NCBI GenBank assembly: GCA_030430565.1
Contig: JAUIKS010000035.1
Location: forward strand, 62,001-126,000
DNA length: 64,000 nucleotides
DNA from: Polyangia bacterium
GTDB taxonomy: Bacteria; Myxococcota_A; Polyangia; Nannocystales; Nannocystaceae
Direction: 5' to 3'
Every line of letters begins with the position of its first letter. Position 1 is the stretch's first letter. The notes beneath the pieces are model-generated. The model saw nothing but the letters and a program-made list of their open reading frames with translations. It made no database searches and was not told the DNA's origin. A program made the translations under genes and the position numbers. Shown one piece after another: positions 54,257 through 61,896 of this stretch.

Positions 54257-55210
54257 CTAGGCGGCCGCGTCGAGCCTGCGCGCGCAGGAGAAGGCGCGAG
54301 CGAGCGCGCCGCCGTGGATGTAGCGCTCCTGGGGATCGAGCGCGGTCGCGCGGCGCAGGACCTCGGTCATCGCCGGGGCTCGCGCCGCGAACCGCTCCAT
54401 GCCGGGCAGCGGCCAGGTGAACGGGCGCTCGGGGAATTGCCTCGTCAGGAGCAGACACGCGACCAGCCCGGCGGAGAACACGTCCGAGCGCGTCGAGACG
54501 CGCCCGTCGGCGTGCTCGGGCGCCATGTACTCGGGCGTGCCCGAGTTCGTGTTGAGGCTGCCGATGTGCCCGTCACGCGCGAGCCCGAAGTCGGTGATGC
54601 GCAGCAGCTCGTTCGGGAACACGATCAGGTTCTCGGGCTTGATGTCGCAGTGGATCAGCCCGCGCGCGTGGATGTGCGCGAGCCCAGAGAACAGCTGGCG
54701 CACGTAGTCGACCGCGAGCTCGGCCGGCATCGGGCGCGTGATGCGTTCGTCGAGCGACTCGCGGCCGAGCGGGTAGGCGATCACGGGGAGCCCAAGGATC
54801 ACCTCGACGCGGGCGATCGGCATCACGTGCCGGTGGCGGAGCCGAGAGACGAGCTCGTACTCGCGCAGGAACAGGTCGATGCTCGTCTGGTCGCAGCGGA
54901 GCGGCGCCTTGAGGGCGCAGGGGAGATCGTCGCGGGTGTCGACGGCCTCGAGCACCCGGCCGAAGCCGCCCTGGGCGATCTTCCGGATCAGCCGGTAGGG
55001 GCCGAAGCGTCGCCCGCAGCGCATCACGGGGCGGACCCGCGGGCTGCGAACGCGCGGCAGCGCGCCGCGACGCTTGGGCGCGCCGAGCACCGCGGCTCCG
55101 TCAAATAGCACGCGCAGCCCGGCCCCCGTCTCCATGCCTACGAACGACGGCCGGGCGCGCGCGGGACCCCCGCCAGCGCGCCTCTTCGATACCGGAACGG
55201 ATTTCAACAT
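54257..55210 (-). CDS. Ser/Thr protein kinase, paralog of 42129
   Basis: The 317-residue product has an Arg/Pro-rich N-terminal extension of about 65 residues, then a complete kinase domain: IAQGGFGRVLEA, Lys in CALKAP, HCDIKPENLIVF, TDFGLARD and TPEYMAPEHADG. No membrane segment, so soluble. Paralogous to the kinase at 42129. Start ATG 55210 is 21 nt after the -10 of site J. The PP2C-like gene lies downstream, so this is a second kinase/phosphatase-type pair. Confidence 0.92.
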   Translation of the reverse strand: MLKSVPVSKRRAGGGPARARPSFVGMETGAGLRVLFDGAAVLGAPKRRGALPRVRSPRVRPVMRCGRRFGPYRLIRKIAQGGFGRVLEAVDTRDDLPCALKAPLRCDQTSIDLFLREYELVSRLRHRHVMPIARVEVILGLPVIAYPLGRESLDERITRPMPAELAVDYVRQLFSGLAHIHARGLIHCDIKPENLIVFPNELLRITDFGLARDGHIGSLNTNSGTPEYMAPEHADGRVSTRSDVFSAGLVACLLLTRQFPERPFTWPLPGMERFAARAPAMTEVLRRATALDPQERYIHGGALARAFSCARRLDAAA

Positions 55211-55231
55211 GTAGCTGGCGAGTCTCCGCAG

Positions 55232-55262
55232 GTTTGAGCCATCGACGCGGCAGAACGGTGCA
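55232..55262 (-). promoter_or_regulatory. ECF-type promoter (site J)
   Basis: TGCACC-N19-TCAAAC before the second kinase gene. Confidence 0.65.
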
Positions 55263-55282
55263 TCGAGTCGGCTTGAGCAGCG

Positions 55283-56797
55283 TCAGGCGCCGTCAGGGGC
55301 GTCGGCGCGCCGGCGGTAGGCCACGTAGCCGGCGAGCAGCGCCTCGTACATGTGTCGGCCCATGAGCTCCCAGCCGCGGTGATTGAGGTGCTTGAGGTCC
55401 GGCGCCGCGAGCGGCGGCTTGGCCTTGCGCCACTTGAAGATCGCGCGCGGTCCGCCCATCGCCGTGAGCGAGTCGAAGAAGCCGCAGCCGAGCTCGAAGG
55501 CGACGGCGCGCTGTACGCTCGTGATCGCGTCGACGTGGCGGGCCTTGACCACGCTCCCGCCGGACCGGCCGTGATCGATCACGCTGACCACGAGGCACGC
55601 GGCCCCCGGCTTCCCGGCGAGGACGCGCTGGTAGGAGTCCCGGACCTCGCCGTGGAATTTCTCGGCGGTGACCCGGCCGTCGACGAAACGCCGCAGGTCG
55701 TTGCCGCCGAAGTTGAAGACGATCAGGTCGGGGTCGCGGTGCGCCACCTGGCGGGCGATGTGCTCGGCGTTGAAGAGCTTCAAGCGGCGCGTGTACGCGC
55801 CGATAAAGCTGATGGACTCCCAGATGACGCCGGGCCCCGCGCCCTCGAGCACGAGGCCGTAGACGCGCGCGGGACCTGGCCCTTGGGACTTAAAGCGGAG
55901 CACGTGCGGCCCGGGCTCGACCGTGAGCTCGTGCCAGCGATCCTCGAGCGCGGCGGCGTTGGTCTCGACGAGGACCGCCTCGTCTTCGTCGACCCGGAGT
56001 GAGAGCTTGCCGCCGCCGGGTCGCGCGGCGTACCACAGCTCGAAGCGCGCGAGCGCGGTCGAGACCTCGGCGCGCAGCGAGACCCGGGCGCGCGCGCCCC
56101 GCTCGACCATCGCCGTGTGGCCGCCGAGCCCGTAGTGACCGTCGCGCTTGCACCCGTAGATCAGGACGCAGGTCTCCCACGCGCCCGGGGCGACGCGGCT
56201 GACGAGGCGGCTGCTGACGTTGGGGGAGAACGGGTGGAGCAGCACGAAGCCCGGGCCGCCGTCGCCGAAGCGGGCCTGGAATTGCGTGCGGATCGCGTGG
56301 GGCAGGCCGTCGTGGCCGATCGAGGAGTCGCCGAAATGCGTGACGCGCACGAGCGCGCCCGGGTCGCCGCGATCGGCCCTCGCCAGCGCGGCGTAGAAGG
56401 GGTCGAGCGCGGTGTCGTTCGGCGTCTCGATCGCCGCGACCGGCTCGACGAGGTCGTCGGGGCGCGGCGTGTAGATCGGGGTCGCCGGGGCTGCCGCTGT
56501 CTCGAGCTCATCCTTGGCTGCTGCCTGCGTCTCGGCCGCGGCGGGGGCGGGGGGCTCGACGCGTGGCTGAGGCAGGTCCCCGCGAAGCGCGGTCTCCTGG
56601 CCCTCGGGAGAGCCCGAGGTCGGGTTACACGCGAGCGCGACCAAAAGGCCTCCGAGGAGGCATCCGCGAAGACCTCTCCGAAGACTCCCGCGAAGACCTC
56701 TCCGAAGACTCCCGCGAAGACCTCTCCGAAGACTCCCGCGAAGACTCCCGCGAAGGCTTCCGCGAAGACCTCTCCGAAGACCCTTCGTGCACCACAG
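55283..56797 (-). CDS. SGNH/GDSL hydrolase lipoprotein (start uncertain)
   Basis: The 504-residue product, placed from a CTG at 56797, has no ATG, GTG or well-placed TTG start in frame after the upstream terminator; the only ATG starts (56941 and nearby) lie inside the preceding acidic gene. An Arg/Leu repeat leader (SLRRGLRG units) runs into LLGGLLVALAC, a lipobox. The catalytic part has block I VTHFGDSSIGHDG, block III FNFGGNDLR and the late His in LKHLNHRGWELMG, as in SGNH hydrolases that deacylate esters or cell-wall polymers. Substrate unknown. Confidence 0.7.
   Translation of the reverse strand: MWCTKGLRRGLRGSLRGSLRGSLRRGLRGSLRRGLRGSLRRGLRGCLLGGLLVALACNPTSGSPEGQETALRGDLPQPRVEPPAPAAAETQAAAKDELETAAAPATPIYTPRPDDLVEPVAAIETPNDTALDPFYAALARADRGDPGALVRVTHFGDSSIGHDGLPHAIRTQFQARFGDGGPGFVLLHPFSPNVSSRLVSRVAPGAWETCVLIYGCKRDGHYGLGGHTAMVERGARARVSLRAEVSTALARFELWYAARPGGGKLSLRVDEDEAVLVETNAAALEDRWHELTVEPGPHVLRFKSQGPGPARVYGLVLEGAGPGVIWESISFIGAYTRRLKLFNAEHIARQVAHRDPDLIVFNFGGNDLRRFVDGRVTAEKFHGEVRDSYQRVLAGKPGAACLVVSVIDHGRSGGSVVKARHVDAITSVQRAVAFELGCGFFDSLTAMGGPRAIFKWRKAKPPLAAPDLKHLNHRGWELMGRHMYEALLAGYVAYRRRADAPDGA
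56664..56783. repeat. 24-bp tandem repeat at the SGNH gene start
   Basis: Three 24-bp units (plus-strand unit begins CCGCGAAGACCTCTCCGAAG), two 12-bp derivatives and another 24-bp unit, coding for the Arg/Leu leader on the minus strand. All frames stay open here because the unit is divisible by 3. Confidence 0.8.
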
Positions 56798-56802
56798 CGA
56801 AA

Positions 56803-56826
56803 ACCCGGCGCGTCTCCGCGCCGGGT
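56803..56826 (-). terminator. Terminator of the acidic lipoprotein gene
   Basis: Stem ACCCGGCGCG/CGCGCCGGGT, loop of 4, followed on the minus strand by TTT. Confidence 0.55.
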
Positions 56827-56849
56827 CGATTCGCGTTTGTCTGGGAGGG

Positions 56850-57131
56850 CTAGGCCTCGTCGGCCTCATCGGCGTCGTCGGCCGCGTCTTCGCCCTCGTC
56901 TTCGGCCTCGTCGGCCTCGTCGGCCTCGTCGGCCTCATCACCGGGCTCGTCTTCGGGCTCGTCTTCGGGCGCCTTCGCGGGCGCGGCCTTTACAGGCGCG
57001 GCCGCTTTCGCGGGCTCGGCCTTCGTCTCCGTCTTGGTCTCGCCAGACTTCTCGTCCTTGGCCTTCGAGTCGCAGGCGGCCGGGGCGAGGGCGAGGGCGA
57101 GGGCGAACATCAACAGATGCGAGTGCTTCAT
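56850..57131 (-). CDS. Acidic-tailed lipoprotein 3
   Basis: The 93-residue product starts at ATG 57131, has a signal ending in LAPAAC (lipobox), a Lys/Glu linker and a C-terminal (DEA)n tail. Same layout as the proteins at 52329 and 52912. It has promoter K 41 nt upstream and a terminator behind it. Envelope location expected. Confidence 0.8.
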   Translation of the reverse strand: MKHSHLLMFALALALAPAACDSKAKDEKSGETKTETKAEPAKAAAPVKAAPAKAPEDEPEDEPGDEADEADEADEAEDEGEDAADDADEADEA

Positions 57132-57172
57132 GGTTCCTCACGCGCGTCGTTGTTGGTTCGGCGCGTCGAAGA

Positions 57173-57202
57173 GTTAGAGCCGCGCGGCACAAAAACGGTG
57201 CA
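57173..57202 (-). promoter_or_regulatory. ECF-type promoter (site K)
   Basis: TGCACC-N18-TCTAAC before acidic lipoprotein 3. Confidence 0.72.
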
Positions 57203-57331
57203 AAGAACGGGGCGCGGGAGCGGGCCTGAGTACTCCGCGCGGCGCCAGGTGTCGCGCTCGAGGAGCTGAGACGCAGATGCGCCGACTTGTGCCCCGGTGC
57301 TCCGGGCGGTGCATGGCGTCGCGCGGACCCC

Positions 57332-58489
57332 TCAGACCCGCGCTTCGCCGAGCTCCAGGTTCCGCGGCTCGCGACGGGCGGACTCGTAGAGCTCGGCGAG
57401 CTCGCGCTCGAGCACCCCCGCGAGCTCGTCGGTGATCAGCGCGCGCTTGCGCTCGCCGTCACGGGTGAACGCGAGCGTCCCTGACTCGTCCTTGGAGTAG
57501 TAGGCGAATTGGTGGTGCATGCGCGCGAGCTCGTCGCGCGAGGGGGCGCACCGAAACGCGGCGGAGAGCAGCTCGCCCAGGGTCTCGCCGCGCAGCTGCT
57601 CGTAGTCGATGAAGCGCAACCCCGGGTCCGCGTGGGCGAGGGCCGCGCGCAGGTAGGCGGCGTGCATGCGCGCGAGGAAGGTGAGCGTGTCCATGCTCGC
57701 GGTCTCCCGAGCCGAGCACCCGAGGATGAAGCCGGCGGCGGGGGTGCCCTTGAGCCGGGTGTAGCCGAACGGTTCACGGGTCAGCGCGGACACGAGGACC
57801 TCGGCGGGGTCGCGGTAGATGAACAGGAACGGGACCTCGGGGAAGGCCCGGCGCAGCGCGGCGATGAACACGACGTTCCAGCTGCGGAACTTCACGAACG
57901 CGCGCCGCTGCTCGGCGGTGCGCCGACGCGCTACGGCGAGCACGAGGTTGCGGAGCGCTCGGACGCGCTCGGGCCGCTCGACCCCCTGCCGCCAGCTGTC
58001 GGTGTAGACCCCCCAAAAACCCTCGTGCAGCGGGCTCGCCTCGTTGATCACGTTGTTGCGAGGGGAGCGCGCGAGCGCCCGCGCCAGCAGGGTCGAGCCG
58101 CAGCGAGAGACCTGAAAGATGAAGCCGGTCGGCGTGAGCGTCTTGAAGACCAGGTCGTCGCGCTCGAGCAGGCTGAGGTCGGTTGAGAACGCGAGCGTGG
58201 GGTCGCGCGCGACGGTCGCGGCCGCGACCGAGCTGCGAAATTTCCACTCCGTGAACGCGTGCTGGCCGACGTCAGCCCAGAGCGCGCGGCCGTCCGCCGT
58301 GACCTGGATCGGGATCAGACCGGAGCGCTCGCGAATCGCGCGGACCGCCTCGAGATCCGACATGTACCAACGAGAAGCTCGCTGGACGAGCTCCGGCGCG
58401 AGCGTCTCGAGCCGCTGAAACTCCGCAGGGAGCCGCTGGTGGGGGGCCGCGCTCGCGGGGGATGATTGGCGCGTGGTGATGCGATTCAT
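57332..58489 (-). CDS. Sulfotransferase-like protein
   Basis: The 385-residue product has the sulfotransferase PAPS-binding features: 5'-phosphosulfate loop QVSRCGSTLLARAL near residue 125 and 3'-phosphate motif FLFIYRDPAEVLVSAL near 225. N-terminal 110 residues are extra and unassigned. It would transfer sulfate from PAPS to an unknown acceptor in the cytosol. Start ATG 58489 is 12 nt after the -10 of site L, giving a leader of only a few nucleotides. Divergent from the membrane spermidine-synthase-like gene. Confidence 0.87.
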   Translation of the reverse strand: MNRITTRQSSPASAAPHQRLPAEFQRLETLAPELVQRASRWYMSDLEAVRAIRERSGLIPIQVTADGRALWADVGQHAFTEWKFRSSVAAATVARDPTLAFSTDLSLLERDDLVFKTLTPTGFIFQVSRCGSTLLARALARSPRNNVINEASPLHEGFWGVYTDSWRQGVERPERVRALRNLVLAVARRRTAEQRRAFVKFRSWNVVFIAALRRAFPEVPFLFIYRDPAEVLVSALTREPFGYTRLKGTPAAGFILGCSARETASMDTLTFLARMHAAYLRAALAHADPGLRFIDYEQLRGETLGELLSAAFRCAPSRDELARMHHQFAYYSKDESGTLAFTRDGERKRALITDELAGVLERELAELYESARREPRNLELGEARV

Positions 58490-58501
58490 CGCGGCTCACC
58501 C

Positions 58502-58532
58502 GTTAGAGCCAGGGAGCCCGCCGGAGGGTGCA
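58502..58532 (-). promoter_or_regulatory. ECF-type promoter (site L)
   Basis: TGCACC-N19-TCTAAC before the sulfotransferase-like gene. Confidence 0.72.
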
Positions 58533-58572
58533 AACGCGCGCCGCGCTCGGTGGGGCGACGCCGCCGAATGCG

Positions 58573-58603
58573 TGCACCCTTTCTCCCGCGCGCGGTCTCT
58601 AAT
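58573..58603 (+). promoter_or_regulatory. ECF-type promoter (site M)
   Basis: TGCACC-N19-TCTAAT before the membrane spermidine-synthase-like gene; divergent from site L. Confidence 0.75.
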
Positions 58604-58662
58604 CAAGCGGCGCGTCCGTGTATGACGATTGAGCCGCTGTTCATGTCGATCACGGTCGCCTC

Positions 58663-60807
58663 GTGAGGAGCCGGTCTCGCGGGCTCGCCTCGGGCAGCTA
58701 CGAGTTCGCGGCCCTGACCGCGCTCGGCGCGTTCTTGCTGTTCCTGATCCAGCCGCTGATCGGGCGGCTCATCCTCCCCTGGTTCGGCTCGACGCCGGCG
58801 GTCTGGGCCACGAGCATGGTCGTGTTCCAGAGCCTGCTGCTGCTGGGCTACTCGCTCGCGCACGCGCTCGCGCGCTGGTCGAAGACGCGTCGCCAGGGCC
58901 TGTGGCATGTCGGCCTCGCGCTGCTGGCGGTCGCGCTGCTCCCGATCACGCCCGCCGCGCGCTGGAAGCCGTCCGCGGACACGGAGCCCATGCTGCGGAT
59001 CACGCTGCTGCTGGTCTTCACGATCGGCGTGCCCTTCGTGGTCCTCGCGGCCGGCGGCCCGCTGCTTCAGCGCTGGTACGCGCGCGTGCACGCGGGCCGC
59101 TCGCCCTATCGTCTCTACGCGCTCTCCAACCTCGGCTCGATGGTCGCGCTGCTCGGCTACCCCGTCGCGCTCGAGCCGAGCTTGACGCTGCGGGGTCAGG
59201 CGTGGCTGTGGAGCGGGCTGTACCTGCTGTACGTCGCGCTGCTGCTGCGCGTCGTGGCGCGGCTGCGCCGGATCGACGGTGACGACTCCCAGGCGCGCGT
59301 CGACGCGGCGCCCGGGCCTGGCCCCGGGCCCGGGCGCGTGGCGCTCTGGATCGCGCTCGCGGCCTGCGGCTCCGCGCTGCTGCTCGCGAGCACGAACCAG
59401 ATGTGCCAGGACGTCGCGGTCATCCCGTTTCTGTGGATCCTGCCCCTCGCGATCTACCTGCTGAGCTTCGTGCTGTGCTTCGAACGCGCGCGCTGGTACC
59501 GGCGCCGGCTGTACCTCGCCGCGCTCCCGATCGCGCTGCTGGTCGCGTGCGCCGTGCTCTACATCGACGTCGACCTCGCGCTCGGCTGGCAGCTCGTCGG
59601 CTACAGCGCGGCGTTGTTCGTCTGCTGCATGCTGTGCCACGGCGAGCTCTACCGGCTCCGGCCGGCGCCCGCGCGGCTGACGGGCTTTTACCTGTGCGTG
59701 GCGGCGGGCGGCGCTGCGGGGGGCGTGCTCGTGGCGATCGCGGCGCCGCTCGTGTTCACGCGGATGTGGGACTACCACCTCGCGCTGCTCGCGACCTACG
59801 TGACGCTGATCTTCGCGACGAGGGCGGCCGCGGGGGCGCGACCGTGGTCGCGCGCGCTGGTGTGGTGGGCGCTCGGGCTGGTCGCGCTGGCGGGCGCGCT
59901 CGCGGCCAATGTGCGCGGCTGGGAGCTGCGGGACGACGAGGCCGGCGCGCTGCAGCTGTCGCGCGCGCAGCCGCTGGTGGTCGCCGAGCGGCGCGGTTTT
60001 TACGGTGTTATTCGCGTCGAGGAGGTCGGCCGCGGGGAGCCCTACGAGCACCAGCTGCGGCTGCAGCACGGCCGGATCCTCCACGGGATGCAATTCGCTG
60101 ACCCCGAGCGACGCGTGCTGCCGACGAGCTACTACGGGCCGCGCAGCGGGCTCGGGCTCGCGCTGCGCTTTCACCCCGGGCGGGCGTTCGGCGGCCCGCT
60201 GCGGGTCGGCGTCATCGGCCTGGGCGCGGGGACGGTCGCGAGCTACGGCAAGCGCGGCGACAGGCTCCGCTTCTACGAGATCAACCCCGACGTGGTCCAC
60301 GTCGCGCACGAGCACTTCAGCTTCCTCGCGGACGCCCAAGCGCGCGGCGCCGACGTCGAGACGCTGCTCGGCGACGCGCGGCTCGTGCTCGAGCGTCAGC
60401 GCGACGCGGGCGACGTGCAGGGCTTCGACGTGCTCGCCCTCGACGCCTTCAGCAGCGACGCGATCCCGATCCATCTGCTCACGCGGGAGTGCTTTGAGCT
60501 CTACTGGGCGCACATGGCCGAGGACGGCATCGTCGCCGTCAACATCTCCAACAGGCATCTCGATCTTCGCCCGGTGGTGCTCGCGCTCGCGCAGCTGCTC
60601 GAGCTCGATGCGCTGCTGATCGAGAGCTTCGACGAGGACGAGGCCGGCGTCGACGCGGCGGACTGGGTGCTGCTGACGCGCAACCAGAAGTTCGTCGACT
60701 TCGAGGACGTGCTGCTGGAGACGACCGCGTTCCTCAACGACGAGGTGACGCCGCTCTTGTGGCGGGATGACTACAGCAGCGTGTACGCGCTCTTGCTGCG
60801 CGGCTGA
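58663..60807 (+). CDS. Fused multi-membrane-span spermidine synthase-like protein
   Basis: GTG start at 58663. The 714-residue product has about 11 hydrophobic segments in residues 15-420 (ALGAFLLFLIQPLIG, GVPFVVLAAGGPLLQRW) and a C-terminal methyltransferase-like domain from about 500: VGVIGLGAGTVASYG (nucleotide loop), YEINPDVVHVAHEHF, and LALDAFSSDAIPIHLLTREC, as in spermidine synthase-like proteins with membrane N-termini. The polyamine/AdoMet activity is not certain. It should sit in the inner membrane with the C-terminal domain in the cytosol. Part of the ECF regulon through site M. Confidence 0.88.
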   Translation: MRSRSRGLASGSYEFAALTALGAFLLFLIQPLIGRLILPWFGSTPAVWATSMVVFQSLLLLGYSLAHALARWSKTRRQGLWHVGLALLAVALLPITPAARWKPSADTEPMLRITLLLVFTIGVPFVVLAAGGPLLQRWYARVHAGRSPYRLYALSNLGSMVALLGYPVALEPSLTLRGQAWLWSGLYLLYVALLLRVVARLRRIDGDDSQARVDAAPGPGPGPGRVALWIALAACGSALLLASTNQMCQDVAVIPFLWILPLAIYLLSFVLCFERARWYRRRLYLAALPIALLVACAVLYIDVDLALGWQLVGYSAALFVCCMLCHGELYRLRPAPARLTGFYLCVAAGGAAGGVLVAIAAPLVFTRMWDYHLALLATYVTLIFATRAAAGARPWSRALVWWALGLVALAGALAANVRGWELRDDEAGALQLSRAQPLVVAERRGFYGVIRVEEVGRGEPYEHQLRLQHGRILHGMQFADPERRVLPTSYYGPRSGLGLALRFHPGRAFGGPLRVGVIGLGAGTVASYGKRGDRLRFYEINPDVVHVAHEHFSFLADAQARGADVETLLGDARLVLERQRDAGDVQGFDVLALDAFSSDAIPIHLLTRECFELYWAHMAEDGIVAVNISNRHLDLRPVVLALAQLLELDALLIESFDEDEAGVDAADWVLLTRNQKFVDFEDVLLETTAFLNDEVTPLLWRDDYSSVYALLLRG

Positions 60808-60817
60808 GCGCCGCGCG

Positions 60818-61789
60818 TCACCGCGGCACGCCCAGGTGGACGATGCGCGCGCCGGCGTGGGCGGCGGGGTTGGTGCTCTTGCCGACGACGATCCCGGCCT
60901 GCGGGGACGGGTAGCTGCGGACCACGCGGCCCCAGGGGTCGGTCAGCGTCGCCACGACCTCGCCCTGCTTGACCATGGCGTTGAGCGCCGGGAACACCTG
61001 CAGGATCCCGCCCGCGTCCGTGTACATCCAGAACGAGCGGCTGCACTCCACCGTCTCGCGCGGGTCCGGGTCATCGATGTCGGGCAGCAGCCCGAGGTGC
61101 TCGATCACCTCCTGCACGCCCAGGCGCGTCGCCCGGATCAAGCCCGGCTGGATCCGTTGGGGGTCGCCGATCTCGACGGTGATCGAGGGGACGCCGGCGC
61201 GCGAGGCCGCGCCGCGGAGCGTGCCGTCGGTCGCGTCGTTGTTGACGATGATCTGCGGGCGGACGGCGCGCGCCATCGCGGCCTCGGTCGGGTTGCTCAT
61301 GTCCGCGCGGACATACAGCGTGTTGACGCGCCCGAAGCTCGCGGTGTGCAGATCGATGAGGTAGTCGAAGTGGCGCACGAGCCGATCGAGGATCCGGTGC
61401 GCGTACAGCTCCGCGCTGGCGCCGTCTGGCTTTCCGGGCATGACGCGGTTGAGGTCGCGGCCGTCGTGGAACTCGCGCTGGAAGCGGAGGTAGCCGGGGG
61501 TGTTGAGGATCGGGACCGCGACCACCGCGCCGCGGGTGAGGCTGTGCACGGCGCCGACCGAGTCGAACAGCCGGTGGATCGTCGGGATCCCGTTGAGCTC
61601 GTTGCCGTGGATCGCCGAGGTGACCCCGACGACAGGTCCCGGCTCGCGGGCGCGGTAGACCAGCACCGGCACCGCGAACTCGCGGCCGAGCGCGTTGTGG
61701 CTCAGCGCGAGCCGCAGCCGGTGGACGACGCCCGGCGCCATCTGCTCGAGGTTGAGGGCTTCTTGAAGCGGGGGGGGCTCTAGCGTCAT
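60818..61789 (-). CDS. Succinylglutamate desuccinylase/aspartoacylase-like metallohydrolase
   Basis: ATG start at 61789; 323 residues. Zinc ligands are visible in AIHGNELNG (His and Glu) and in the later LIDLHTASFG (His), as in AstE/AspA and M14-related deacylases. The C-terminal part resembles the beta-rich biotinyl-like extension of the family (MVKQGEVVATLTDPWG). It removes acyl groups from N-acyl amino acids; exact substrate unknown. Promoter N lies 20 nt upstream. The next upstream gene codes for a P1 peptidase. Confidence 0.87.
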   Translation of the reverse strand: MTLEPPPLQEALNLEQMAPGVVHRLRLALSHNALGREFAVPVLVYRAREPGPVVGVTSAIHGNELNGIPTIHRLFDSVGAVHSLTRGAVVAVPILNTPGYLRFQREFHDGRDLNRVMPGKPDGASAELYAHRILDRLVRHFDYLIDLHTASFGRVNTLYVRADMSNPTEAAMARAVRPQIIVNNDATDGTLRGAASRAGVPSITVEIGDPQRIQPGLIRATRLGVQEVIEHLGLLPDIDDPDPRETVECSRSFWMYTDAGGILQVFPALNAMVKQGEVVATLTDPWGRVVRSYPSPQAGIVVGKSTNPAAHAGARIVHLGVPR

Positions 61790-61809
61790 CGGCGGGTCGT
61801 CTCCTCTGG

Positions 61810-61840
61810 GTGAGAGTCCCGCGCCCGCCAAACCGGTGCA
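61810..61840 (-). promoter_or_regulatory. ECF-type promoter (site N)
   Basis: TGCACC-N19-TCTCAC before the deacylase gene. Confidence 0.62.
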
Positions 61841-61896
61841 CGGGATTTCTCGAGGTCCTCGAGGGATCGGCGGCGGCGGCGCCTGTCTACGCTTGT

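Noticed and set aside
56664..56783. CRISPR-like regular repeats
   Set aside because: Units are adjacent, with no spacers, and no cas genes are near.
56117..57229. Plus-strand frame with AKTSPKTP repeats, resembling histone H1 tails
   Set aside because: It is antisense to the SGNH and acidic lipoprotein genes. The 24-bp repeat keeps all frames open.
57510..57518. TGCACC on the minus strand inside the sulfotransferase-like gene
   Set aside because: The -10-like TCCAAG is at 17 nt spacing and inside coding sequence, with no gene start behind.
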